A stretch of 64,000 bases of DNA. It comes from Henricia sp. BOLD:AAB3569. Taxonomy: Eukaryota > Echinodermata > Asteroidea > Spinulosida > Echinasteridae. Each line of letters begins with the position of its first letter. Within the stretch, counting starts at the first letter, position 1. The stretch spans positions 124,001 through 188,000 of the forward strand of contig JBBELK010000384.1 of the NCBI GenBank assembly GCA_037783545.1. The letters are read 5' to 3'. The notes under the pieces are model-generated. The model did no database searches and was not told the DNA's origin. It saw only the letters and a program-made list of their open reading frames with translations. This document shows, piece after piece, positions 22,801 through 32,217 of this stretch. The translations under genes and the position numbers were made by a program.

Positions 22801-25800
22801 GAAAACGCTCCTTTAACGGCGAGTCCTTCATCCGTCGCGTAGCCTATGGTACATCTGTTCCTTGCTCTATGGGTACATGGTATGGTTTATTCAATTATGT
22901 CACGCCTAAATAAACAAAGGAGAAACGGCTTTCATCGCGCACGTGTTTCTCATCACGTTATATACATCACGTGATTAATAGCTTGGTGTACGCACATATA
23001 TTGAAAGATCATGCCCACATGTCACGTCTCCTGTGTGGAATATGTGGACGGGAACCAGTCTAGAACACCGCACACATATTAAAGGCTAGACTGGTTCCCG
23101 TTCCCTACGAAGTATCCAGACGTAATATATTGGGACGGAAACCAGTCTAATTAAAGGCGACTCCAACTATGGCTGTACATATTGTTATTTTTACGGCTTC
23201 CGGAAATGCTCGAAGGCTAGATGGAAAGTTAGGCACAATTTTACACACATATGCCGCGCTTTTTCAATGATTTTGTACCATCGTTAAAGGGAAAAATTCC
23301 CATTTTTTTCCCTTTTAATCAGTGAGAACATCCTCAAGTTTATTTTATAAGCGCCCCGAAAGATTTGGTCAGGGGAAAACCTCAGCCCAATTACATTTTT
23401 TTAAAGGATAGATCAAAAAATAGGCACAAATTCTCCACGGTGTATGTTACACGATCGGAAACATTTTGTCTTTATTGGAAACCATGATATACCTTTTTTG
23501 CACGGGTAATTGCGGGGTTATCTTTTAACAGAATTTCTAAAACGTCAGATGAACGAACATAAAAGGCAAAACGCAGAAATCACAACAACGAAGACAATTA
23601 TCTCTATTTTTGATGGGTGATAATCTTTATTTATTTACTTCTTGCTCTAAAACTCCCATGTTCTATTACAAAAAGTCAAATTCACACGTTTTTCTTCTTA
23701 AGACGACGAATGTTCTTAGATTGTAAGAAGATTATCTTAATTATCAGAAAATCATACCAGAAACAATGCTTTTTACAATATTTCTATGTTGTAATTTAGA
23801 AACTGGGATTTAAAAAATACCCCTGGCGAATTTACCCCTGGCACCCCTCGCAAATCATATCCAACTGTACAATGAATAGCGAACTTGGTTTATAAAAACT
23901 ACAAGTGTGTGCATGTAAGGGGCCCTGATTGCAGCACCCCTCGCGAATCATAGCCCACTGTACAATGAATAGCGAACTGGGTTTATAAAAACTGTGTGCA
24001 AGGGGCACCGATTGGCAACCCTCGCGAATCATAAATTTAATTGGGTCATGGAGGAAGAAACATGATTGGGTTGAGGTTTATCCTGACCAAATCTTTCGGG
24101 GCGCTTATAAAATAAACTTGAGGATATTCTTTAGAGATTAGAAGAAAACAATTGTGCAATTTTTCCTTTTTTACGATGGTACAAAATCATTTCAAAAGCG
24201 CAGCATCTATGTCTAACTTTTCATCTAGCTTTCGATCATTTCCGGAAGCCGTGAAAATAGCAGCCCGAAATTCGTGCTAGGTTCCGGCTGGTGAAATATC
24301 GCACATATATTTTTAACATCGCATACATATGAAAAAACATTGCATATATGTCAAATTATTGCACATATATTTTTAACATCGCATACATATGAAAAAAACA
24401 TTGCATATATATGTCAAATTATTGCACATATATTTTCAACATCGCATACATATGAAAAAAACATTGCATATATATGTCAAATTATTGCACATATATTTTC
24501 AACATCGCATACATATATCAAACATCGCACATATATATCAAACATCGCACATATATGTCAAACATCGCACATATATATCAAACATCGCACATATATTTGT
24601 GCATTATCGAATATTGCAACGGTTCACACGCCATACTTGACCGCGTAGGATTTCTCTGTGGTTTTTTTCTCTAACTTCTCTAACTTCTAAAACCGCAATT
24701 CCTTCTTTGTCATCTCAAGTTGGTAATAAAGTATAGTTAAAGCTGAAACTGTATACATGTGTGTATAGTGGAATAAAGGGCCTTAAAATCAACAAGTATT
24801 AAAGTAAGCGAGTAAAGTACACACAGATACAGAAAATCGCCCAGTAGGCCGAGCCTGTATGAGGTCGAATTTAGTTATTTTGTAAAAGGTCGGACATGGC
24901 AGCTTGCGGGACAAAATAACAAGAATATTTTGCGGGAAAAGTTGGCAAAATTTCAATTCAAAATCTTAGTTTTCCATACGATAGTATGATAATTCAATGT
25001 GCTGCACAAATGTACATGCCGCGTTCACTTTCGCCTTACGAAATGTTTACCGTGTCCTGCGATCATGACATATCATCCTCCATTCTCTTTCAGTCCACGA
25101 AATTCATTTACTGGAAAAATAACTTAAAGCATGGAGGTTTGTTTCTTTCTCCATGCAAGTCAGATTACATGATTGGAAACTTTCAAAAACAGGCACAATC
25201 GCTTTACATAACTAAAGAATTAATGTTGATAAACTGCCTTGTAGAAATTTCAGCCACATAGATGTAGTAATACTTCAGAAAACCTGAAAAATCCAAACAA
25301 AATCATCTACAGATGATTTTTTTAAAAATAGCCCCTTCACTAAGTTCAGTCAGTGGGCAATTTCACCCAAAAAGGTACAATTTCACACGAAGAAAAATCA
25401 TATGGTGTTTTAGTCGGGTTTTTCTTGTCAACTTGTGAAGTAAAATTTTGGGTAACTGCAAATGGTGTACTGGTGCTTTAAGTTGTCATATATAGTAATG
25501 TGTGTCACATTATTGCTAATATTAAATAAACTTTTTTTTTCCTTTTAAAGGCCCATTATATCATTTGCAATGACCCAAAATTTTACTTCATTTTTTTTAA
25601 AGAAGAAAAACTTCTCAAAGTGTTGATAGCAATGGTAACAAACATACAACATGAGTTTCTGTTCCAAGATGGTGCTTTTCGTCAGAAATTAACCGGTTTT
25701 TTTAAAATGTAGTTTTTAAGGTGTTTTTTTTAAATGTGGGCGCGCACATTTTTTAAACATTCACTTAACACAAAAATCAGTCAGAGATTTTAAAAGATTT

Positions 25801-26836
25801 CTGCAGGCTAGTTTACTAACATTCTTTAGATATGTTATTGTCTTTTTCAAGAAATCCATCAACAGTTAAATAACTATTTTTCCCGTATTAGGACGACCCT
25901 TTTGGGTAGAGTGCTTACAGAGACCACTAAAACCACAAAATTGCCGGAAAGAAACTCATGAATTGACACCCATTTTCTCGACCTAATTCTGAAAAAATGT
26001 TTTGCGACCTAGACGAAAATGGTTTGTGACCTAATAAAAATGGTTAAGAACCTAATAAAAATGGTTTTTGACCTAATAAAGATGGTTTTTGAAGCACTTG
26101 GCGTTAGGACGACCAGCTATCGGTCGCCCTAATGCGGTCGGTCGTCCTAATACGCCTTTTTTTACCCATAACCGGTCGACCTAAACGCGAAAGAGTTGTT
26201 TTATGTTGCAAATGATATGTATTGGGCCTTTATATTCGTTTCTTTTTGACAAATCACTTACCGCAAGCGTTTCGTGTGTCTTGCTCCAATTCCGAATTAG
26301 CGAGTACGGGGCCGATGTTCGTAAGACCACCATTCGGACCGGAGTACGAGGCGACGATCTCACGGCTGAACGGAACAAGTATTCTCTTGGGTGGCAATCT
26401 GCCGTATATGCCAGAGTAGATCCGAGGTGTTCTCGCGGTTATCGACAGCGAGTTCCTAAAACAAGTATACATGCAATTATAGGTACTGCATGGTTTATGT
26501 CATATTCAGAAGGGCTTTGTATGTTAAGCGGGCCTCCCACTGTGCGATTTTTGCCACGAATTTCCTACGATTAGCTACGATTTGGTACGATTGTGTGTAG
26601 AGTGTATACACAATCGTACCAAATCGTACCTAATTCGTAGCCAAAATCGCACAGTGGAGGCCCGCTTTAGAGAAAATGATATCCCTGGTGGAATCATTGC
26701 TTTGAAGAGTTAAAACCACCTAGATTATTTTTTTCGGTCAAACGGTTAATTACAATTTTGGGACATTGCGTACACGTGTTTTAGACTGAAGGAAAACTGT
26801 CACTTCTTACCCGATTTTCCGCAGAAGTTCTGCCAT
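16844..26836 (-). CDS. PP2C-like domain protein (CG9801 type)
   Basis: Minus-strand exons in transcript order: 26836-26811 (ATG at 26836; an in-frame ATG at 27004 would add 56 residues), 26455-26262, 19835-19746, 18914-18715, 18408-18210, 17430-16844. Phases 2-1-1-0-1 all match and give 431 residues. Recognisable parts are YGKSLSLYEY, GDPIADVFAV, AVADGVGWSQGARRAA, VVNVGDSLAFVYSRR, FLTSDGVSDNFDP and LDHATVVAYV. These correspond to the PP2C (PPM) aspartate motifs, though the first motif (GDPIAD) departs from the usual R..ED. Phosphatase activity is therefore uncertain. Invertebrate relatives are usually called PP2C-like domain-containing protein CG9801. The last four residues and the stop come from a mobile element (see 16329-16858). 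The second intron, about 6.4 kb, contains a tRNA gene and nested inverted repeats. Confidence 0.85.
17655..17930. repeat. Dispersed repeat shared with 34700-34930
   Basis: Both regions share an ACTTGACCA start, the block CTGTTGGTTGCT and GGTGTGCACCACATAGCAAC followed by AGCATAGT. Internal TTGCTATGTGGTGCA is inverted against it. Lies in the last PP2C intron. Confidence 0.65.
17942..18101. repeat. 27-bp tandem repeat, about six copies
   Basis: The unit GTATTATGCACGACTTGAGA plus TAAAAAT is repeated with a single C/T change (CACGAC or CATGAC) in some copies. A multiple of three, it reads open on the minus strand (HNTFLSQVV) but lies within a PP2C intron. Confidence 0.9.
18940..19285. mobile_element. 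Mariner-like MITE with long inverted ends
   Basis: The left end GGGTGTTCCCAAAAATATCC continues for about 78 bp and is matched in inverse by the right end finishing near 19285 (shared AGATCAAACCAGGCAA and CAGAATCTG-like blocks). The start CAGGGTGTTCCC after TA suggests the Tc1/mariner group. It lies in a PP2C intron, starting 26 bp upstream of the exon 18715-18914. Confidence 0.75.
20498..20569 (-). tRNA. tRNA-Ala(CGC)
   Basis: The minus strand gives GGGGATGTAGCTCAGTGGTA, an anticodon loop TTCGCAT in a paired CACGC/GTGTG stem, a T arm with GGTTCAATCC, and an acceptor 3' strand CATCTCC with discriminator A. All four stems pair, 72 nt, no intron. A T run typical of Pol III termination is only weakly present downstream. 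It sits inside the long second intron of the PP2C-like gene on the same strand. Confidence 0.93.
20925..21857. mobile_element. Fold-back element with a hexamer-rich central array
   Basis: Left arm 20925-21029 (GGTTGGGTTGGCGTAATTG, GGTCTGAATCCGGGGCGTG, ATTGGGTTTGCAG) is the inverse of right arm 21742-21857 (CTGCAAACCCAATCCACATA, CGGATTCAAACCCGGG, CGCCAACCC). The arms include a tRNA B box, so the family is tRNA-related. The array at 21059-21395 lies between them. Confidence 0.7.
21059..21395 (-). repeat. Tandem CATATATGTGCGATGTTT array
   Basis: Fifteen or so degenerate units of 18-26 bp, (T)CATATATGTGCGATGTTTGA. An array of the same unit in opposite orientation lies at 24298-24604. Both are open in several frames (YICQIIAHI-like peptides), which is a result of the repeat and not a gene. 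Confidence 0.85.
22027..22990. mobile_element. Large palindrome (about 960 bp) centred near 22450
   Basis: AGCTATTAATCACGTGATG at 22027 is mirrored by the inverse ending at about 22987. Inner matches include GAGAAACACGTGCGCGATGA, AACCGTTTCTCCTTTGTTTA and CCCAGTTTGGATGTGGAAG. The centre holds a poly-G run of over 20 (about 22413-22435). The inner part is repeat family B (GCTTCCACATCCAAA type), also at 29520-29790, 36000-36310 and 46683-47030. Confidence 0.75.
23160..24275. mobile_element. Inverted-repeat pair 23160-23410 / 24040-24275
   Basis: GGCTTCCGGAAATGCTCGAA, TTTTGTACCATCG, CATCCTCAAGTTTATTTTAT and GCCCCGAAAGATTTGGTCAG on the left are repeated in inverse on the right. The middle (23620-24030) contains two direct repeats with CACCCCTCGC(A/G)AATCATA and TACAATGAATAGCGAACT. 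No protein is evident. Confidence 0.7.
24298..24604 (+). repeat. Tandem AAACATCGCACATATAT array
   Basis: Inverse orientation copy of the 21059-21395 array, followed by flanking sequence (TGTGCATTATCGAATATTGC and CACACGCCATACTTGAC) that is the inverse of that beside the first array. 24780-25120 shows nothing recognisable. Confidence 0.85.
25130..25700. repeat. Two family A copies in opposite orientation
   Basis: 25130-25490 reads forward (TGATAAACTGCCTTGTAGAA, TTTCTTGTCAACTTGTGAAG). 25545-25700 reads as inverse (CCCATTATATCATTTGCAAT, GTGTTGATAGCAATGGTAAC). 25880-26180 beyond it contains short direct repeats of AAAATGGTT(T/A)(T/G)GACCTAATAA and GGTCG(T/C)CCTAA. Confidence 0.65.
26524..26672. 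mobile_element. TTAA-type fold-back MITE (GCGGGCCTCCCACTGTGCGA), copy 1
   Basis: AAGCGGGCCTCCCACTGTGC at the left end is mirrored at the right end (GCACAGTGGAGGCCCGCTTT). The arms repeat ACGATTNGGTACGATTNTGT. TTAA lies on the left flank, TTAG on the right. It sits in the first PP2C intron. A second copy lies at 42261-42411. Confidence 0.8.
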
Positions 26837-26861
26837 TCCCGTGGTCGCTCTCCTCTTCTCG

Positions 26862-26942
26862 TCCGTGTCTTTGCTATGGAGCTGCTTAGTTCGTGGCACG
26901 AATTTAACGCGCGCGCATTGATGACGAGCCTGTTCCTTTATG
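26862..26942. mobile_element. Half of a TTAA fold-back element within PP2C first exon
   Basis: CTTTGCTATGGAGCTGC, GCGCGCATTGATGACGAGCC and the end TGTTCCTTTA match the right half of the complete element at 41969-42100. The left half is missing. It lies between the in-frame ATGs at 27004 and 26836, so it is either 5' UTR or N-terminal coding sequence. Confidence 0.65.
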
Positions 26943-27730
26943 CCTAAATGCCCATTGAAAAGGCCACTTTGCAGTAGAGAGGGACGTGTGATCGAGCGCT
27001 TCAAAACAACTGGACTATCTTTAATGCATCCTTACATTTTGTCCAGAAAAACATTCACACTGTTCACACGTATAGGCCTACTCGTATAACAAACCCGTCA
27101 TTAACAGTTTTCCACACTGCAGAAATGCGGAATTGGCGACCTCATCAATTGAAATGACAGCAGCAATAAAGGCACTGCAATATATATAAATATAGATCGA
27201 ATAAAACAGTACCATTATTACATCATTACGGTATTTCCCTGTATTAAATAGCAACAAACCAATTGTTATATTTAGAACTTAATCGTTCAAGTTGTGAGCG
27301 AGTACAAAGGTTGGGGTCGTGGTCCCCGTTAGGGAAATCCCCGTTTCGCCCCAGTTTTCATTACATCATCATACCATTGCGAAATGTTAACAATGGAAAA
27401 CATGGTGAGGTCTGGGTTATTGCTTTTAACGCACAGGATATTAAACTCTACAAGTTGAAGTCGAACTACCAAAATCATGAAAATTCACATCATTTGGATC
27501 GTGGACACACAGCATATAATGTTTTAAAGCCCGCAAATACAGGATGTGCAATGTCCCACATTTTTATTCAATCATTTGACAAGAAAAATGTTAAATTAAG
27601 ACATGGAGCTTTTCGTATGTCTGTGTTCTTGGATCTTGGGAAAAACATGATGCATGCGTGTATAAAGCCTCGTCTAAACCGGCAAACACTTGCACACTTT
27701 TTGTTTTCAAACATCACCGAACTTATTATC

Positions 27731-28525
27731 TTAAAGGTGCGTTCACACTATCGCGGAAAAATCACACTTTTGCGCTGCGCTCACCGCATGGCATAAGCTC
27801 CCAATCGCCGATTATTCCAAAATAGAAAATTCCACTATGGTACCTTGGGGGTGCACACAAGTAAATAGGGCTCCCATAGAAACCAATGCTAAATGCCCAA
27901 TTTTCAAAAATCATTTAAAAATACTCACAACTCTCTCAGCTTCTCAGGAAAACAACCAGAATACTCACTGATTTCTCATCTTTTTAATTCTGTTCAATTT
28001 TATGGGGGTAATCCGTCACTTTTATCCCCTAATTTCCACTTGAAACAAAACTAAGCCTACAACAGTGAAACTTGCTAATCAGACCTGCATCCATTTTGGA
28101 ACAAAGGCACATACGCTACTGGGCAAAATAGGGCCACTTTTAGCAGCTACAGTGTCCAAAATGTTTGTAGTTGAAAGAAAAAATACCCCACATCGCGGCG
28201 ATAGTCATATTCTACACAAGACCACACTCGTTCAGCTCGCAATTCTCTCTAATATAAAATAATTTTAGGGCATACAAAATATTCATGAGCTCGGCGCACA
28301 GATCTTGCCTATTTACTTGGGTGCACCCTTGGGGCTTCTCTGATACCTCATTGGCTGCGCGTTGGAAAGGTCAGCGCACTGCGGTCAAAGTTCAACAAAT
28401 TTGAACTTTGACCCAGCTCAAAACGTTGTGCGCATCGCGATAGGCCGCGCACAAGCGGCAAACCAGTTTGTGTACAAACCAATGGAACAGTGTGATTTTT
28501 CCGCGATAGTGTGAACGCGCCTTAA
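27731..28525. mobile_element. TTCACAC-family MITE flanked by TTAA, split by another MITE
   Basis: TTAA then AGGTGCGTTCACACTATCGC on the left; GTGTGAACGCGCC then TTAA on the right. Interior blocks match copies at 2023 and 4630. The element is interrupted at about 27846 by the 27847-28329 insertion; host sequence CTTGGGGCTTCTCTGATACC resumes exactly after it. TTAA flanks suggest piggyBac-type mobilisation (inference). Confidence 0.85.
27847..28329. mobile_element. GTGCACCC-ended MITE nested in another MITE
   Basis: Ends GGGTGCACACAAGTAAATAG and (inverse) GGGTGCACCCAAGTAAATAG. Internal blocks such as AAACCAATGCTAAATGCCCA and CACACTCGTTCAGCTCGC match the element at 16329-16858 in opposite orientation. 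Confidence 0.85.
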
Positions 28526-28718
28526 GCCCGCCGCACACCTTTGCGATTTACCGGATAATCGGATCATCGGACGACATACCGGAAAGGTGTGCGCTGAAAC
28601 AATTCGGGCCGGTCTGACCGTATGCTATAGACCGGAGCAAATCAAACTTGTTTTATTTTTCCGGATCCGATGGTCCGGTGTCCGATGGGCCGGTAAATCG
28701 CAAAGGTGTGCAGCGGGC
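28526..28718. mobile_element. TTAA-flanked fold-back MITE abutting the previous one
   Basis: Left end GCCCGCCGCACACCTTTGCG and right end CGCAAAGGTGTGCAGCGGGC, with TTAA at 28522-28525 and 28719-28722. The left TTAA is also the right flank of the 27731-28525 element, so the two share one target site. 28725-29520 shows no gene. Confidence 0.85.
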
Positions 28719-29519
28719 TTAATTCGTTCCTCAATCGCAAATAAAATATTTTCACTGCCGTCCGCGCTCAATGATTTCGCCGCGCCCCTGCAAGAAAACA
28801 ACATTATAAATACAATACGTTTGGGGAACACCGAGCTTCGATGCAAGGTTAGACCATGGAGGAAGGAAACCTCCATCCATGGTATAGACGGACAATGGAA
28901 GAGTACAACGTACGTGTAGATCATGGTACACTGATAACAAACTTGACTTAACAGGTTCCGACAATAAGTTAAACCCACCTATACTTGTATTTCAAAGCGT
29001 AACCTGTATGACCTCCTTGAACGTGAGCCGAATCTTCTGATTGTGGTTTCGCGGGCGCCCGGATCATCGACAAAAATAATCAGGGCGTGTATTGTTTCAT
29101 CTTGAAACATCTAAAATGAAAACTAAAAATAATTTTAAATGAAAATCAAGCTGTTCGTCTTGCTTGCGACGAAAACGGTTAGTGAACCTCATTTCGTGAT
29201 GCCCTACGCACAATACTTATGCAAATTGCTCGCTCGTGCTTGACCAACGAAAATACATATATGTTTGCTGATGTTTTTCTGTGTGCCTACATTGGCAAAC
29301 AGAAGCAAACGTCTCGCGATCACGATTGGCTGGCTCTGATCACATGACCTAAAACTGGTGCCTGATTGGTTAAGACATAAAACACCAGCAAACGCGGTTT
29401 GGCAAAGTTGTCCACACCTGCAAACTTTTCTAAAAAACATGAAAAAACGTGAAGTTTGGTCATGTTTTATATGAAATGTTTGCGCGATTGCCAGTGTAGC
29501 TAGACGTAAACACTCCCCG

Positions 29520-29790
29520 AAATACTATCCATGGGAAGAAGACAGGAAATTTGCAATCTCCAATTTGGATGAGGAAGCAAAAAGGTTGGTGTGATCACTG
29601 CACTGCTTTATGGAACGGAAAAATTAGTTTACAAAACATCGACGGTTTTTTTACGATAGGCCTATCCTTGAAAATATATGGATTGAGAGCGCAAAATAGT
29701 AATGAGAAAAATTTCACAAATGATATATCAAAATCTCAACACACACGGAAAAAATAGGGGGTTGATCTGGACACGTTCCTTTAATAACAA
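29520..29790. repeat. Repeat family B copy
   Basis: Contains GCAATCTCCAATTTGGATG, AAATATATGGATTGAGAGCG and ends near GATCTGGACACGTTCCTTTA, shared with 22200-22800, 36000-36310 and 46683-47030. 29790-30690 has no supported gene or clear repeat. Confidence 0.65.
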
Positions 29791-30687
29791 CACCCTTGAT
29801 TGACATTTCAAAGTTGCGTGCCTCTCGCATGCCTGCGGTGCTGCCGGCTCGAGCCGAGGTCTCCCCCGTTTTCGCTCGGCTTGCGCTCCGAACTTCCCCG
29901 CTCAGGCGAGCCGTGAAGAACCAAGTCCTTGACAAAAAATATTACATCGAGTGCCAGCATCTGAGCTCACGGGCTCTGTTGCTCTCCTCTTAAAGATATG
30001 TATGATGAAAACCTGTGTATATCTTCAGTTCAGTACCTCATCTACGTTCGGAGAAAACAATTTTAAAAACGTGTCCATGCTTTCAAGAAATTGAACGAAA
30101 CTACCGTCCTATTGAGACTGGTTCCCTAGCTATACTGCATATATAGGAAACAGAGGCACAATACCGTGGTATGAGGGCTCCCTTGTAGAAAATGCGTGTG
30201 CACACTCATTCCGTTGTATTTCTTTCTAAAAACTTGATTTGCATATTGTAATTATAATATAGAGACAGAATTATAAATAAAATATAAATAAAAGTGCAAA
30301 GTGAAGAAAAATGCAGCTATTTTACTTTTAATTCAAAAATTTATACCCAGTAAAAGTGCGCCCTGTATTGTATCCGCCATACTTCATACCTCGCTCGTAC
30401 CCACGGGTTGATCTATTTGCGCCCTCATTGGCCAAAATGTATACGACACGTAACCACGATGTCACCTCTTTTTCTTGTAAACGGGCGTAAAACGATTTTT
30501 CCAGTAGGAAATTAGGCATTTCATTCGTAAATTTGATTTTTGCACTGGATATATAAGCATTAGCATACTATTAATTATTCGTCTGGGAGCATGCGACCCA
30601 CAATGCTCCGTACGTGCGTCAGAATATGTGACCTTTTCGTCACGTTTTTTCCCGGGCTTCACAGAAATCTGTGAAGGCCATAGAGTT

Positions 30688-30905
30688 AGATATAGAGCAC
30701 TAGAGTGCGCACTCCCAATAACTGACGTGCCGATATGGACGTCGCCATTTTGGCTTAACGCTATGGGTGCACGGTGAGCAAAGGGGAACGGTGTTGGTGT
30801 TGCCCACTTTGTACTCATAGCGTTAAGCAAACATGGCGCCGCCCACATCGGCACAGTCTACACACGTGACTTGAATAGCCAGTGCACACTCTGTTCTATA
30901 TCTAA
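30688..30905. mobile_element. GCACTCCCAATA fold-back element, copy 2
   Basis: Same arrangement as 14585-14800: GTGCCGATATGGACG...CATCGGCAC arms and a TTGGCTTAACGCTATGGGTG / CATAGCGTTAAGCAAACATG inner pair, with a short extra segment in the centre. Confidence 0.75.
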
Positions 30906-30965
30906 CTGTATGATGAAGGCACATCACCAGCGTCTTGTAAGGGTGGTGGGTACGAACGAAAAGGT

Positions 30966-31797
30966 TACAGTTTTTCTCAATCGCTTTAATGCACTTCCCC
31001 AAACTCTAACCTCATTTTTTTAACAGCGCATCAAAACCCCACATCGTGAATGCAATTGGCCAATCCACTATTTCCAGTTCCCATTGTGTGCACACAAAAT
31101 GCAAAACACTAAACGCACTTGCCATAGCATAGATGCAATTCTCATTTTTTTTTGACATCTAGGCAAAACAGGTTGTTTTCTTCTCAACTGACTGTGTACA
31201 TTGTCCATTCGAAATGCCGCAGTTGTGCATTGGGTAAATCGTTGCATGCAAAATACTACGTAGAATGAGCTTTGTGTTTGTACAAAAGATAACGCCAGCA
31301 CGATGGGAGTGGGTAACTGCTTGACTACATTTGTCAGCAATGGGGCGTTTGTCCCAAGAAATACATAAATAAAGAAATAAGAAATAAAACAACAATACTA
31401 CATGTACATGTATTACACAATATGTAATAAACGTAATACATTCAAGATACACACCATCATAAATGTGTCTTTTCTTGTATAGTGTGTCCATTTGTTGTTT
31501 ACATTGTCAGCAACACTATCGCTCTGTCCAGTTTTGATGAAATTACTTTGCCATTTGGGTGTCAGTGTTCACGCAATGATCAGAAGGTGCTATGCATTTG
31601 GTTACATTGATGTAGCGATTGACTGACTTAGTGTATTTTGACGCCCGTTGTTAGCATTTTGATTGTTATATTTGCTTTTGCAGGGGTGGTATAGTGTTGT
31701 GAGAAATGCTTTCAGTGTTTTGAGGATTGCATTTAGAGTATTGAGAAAGATCGTTAGTGTTTCGGGAAGTGCATCAAAGCAACTGAGAAAAACTGTA
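30966..31797. mobile_element. Inverted-repeat element of about 830 bp
   Basis: ACAGTTTTTCTCAATCGCTT (30968 on) with TGCACTTCCCCAAAC is mirrored by GGGAAGTGCATCAAAGCAAC and TGAGAAAAACTGT ending at 31797. The inner right part has tandem TTGAG(G/A)ATTGCATTT-like words. No coding region found. 31800-32100 shows nothing further. Confidence 0.6.
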
Positions 31798-32113
31798 ATG
31801 TGTTTTTTACGCGTAACTATAGCCACTGCGTTCAAAATACCCTTGAGATGTGCAGTCCGTAGACACCAAGTCATTGTAAACACTCTGAAGTGGGAAACAA
31901 ATTACTTTATAGTAATTAGTCTTCTATAAAGATCATGCTCTCATCCACCTGCCCCCACAATGGCATCATGGAGATAGCCGATAGTGTTTATCATTCTGAA
32001 CAAGTGCAGTAATTTCAAGGAGATTGTCTTTCTATTACACGGGGCGTTAATTTTTAATGACTCCATTATATTGTCATGTCAGCTTTCCATGCAAGAACAT
32101 TAAGGAGAAATCA

Positions 32114-32156
32114 GCGTACCCTAACAGCTACCATCGGGGTAGCTGTTAGGGTACGC
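32114..32156. repeat. Perfect hairpin 1 (19-bp arms, 5-base loop)
   Basis: GCGTACCCTAACAGCTACC and its exact inverse surround ATCGG. No T run follows, and the flanks show no matching element ends. Confidence 0.9.
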
Positions 32157-32168
32157 AGCCCGGCATAC

Positions 32169-32217
32169 CTCATTAAAATACAGGAATACAATTATTGCAT
32201 TCCTGTATTTTAATGAG
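32169..32217. repeat. Perfect hairpin 2 (19-bp arms, 11-base loop)
   Basis: CTCATTAAAATACAGGAAT and its exact inverse surround an 11-base loop. It starts 12 bp after hairpin 1. The following 32220-34690 region contains no supported gene; 33720-33840 and 34080-34320 are low in repeats but have no exon signals I trust. Confidence 0.9.

Noticed and set aside
27263..27796. 177-codon open frame, + strand
   Set aside because: It runs through repeat family A-like sequence and into the TTCACAC MITE; no domain, no splice context.
30462..30854. 130-codon open frame, - strand
   Set aside because: Mostly the 30688-30905 fold-back element; similar peptide appears at its other copy.
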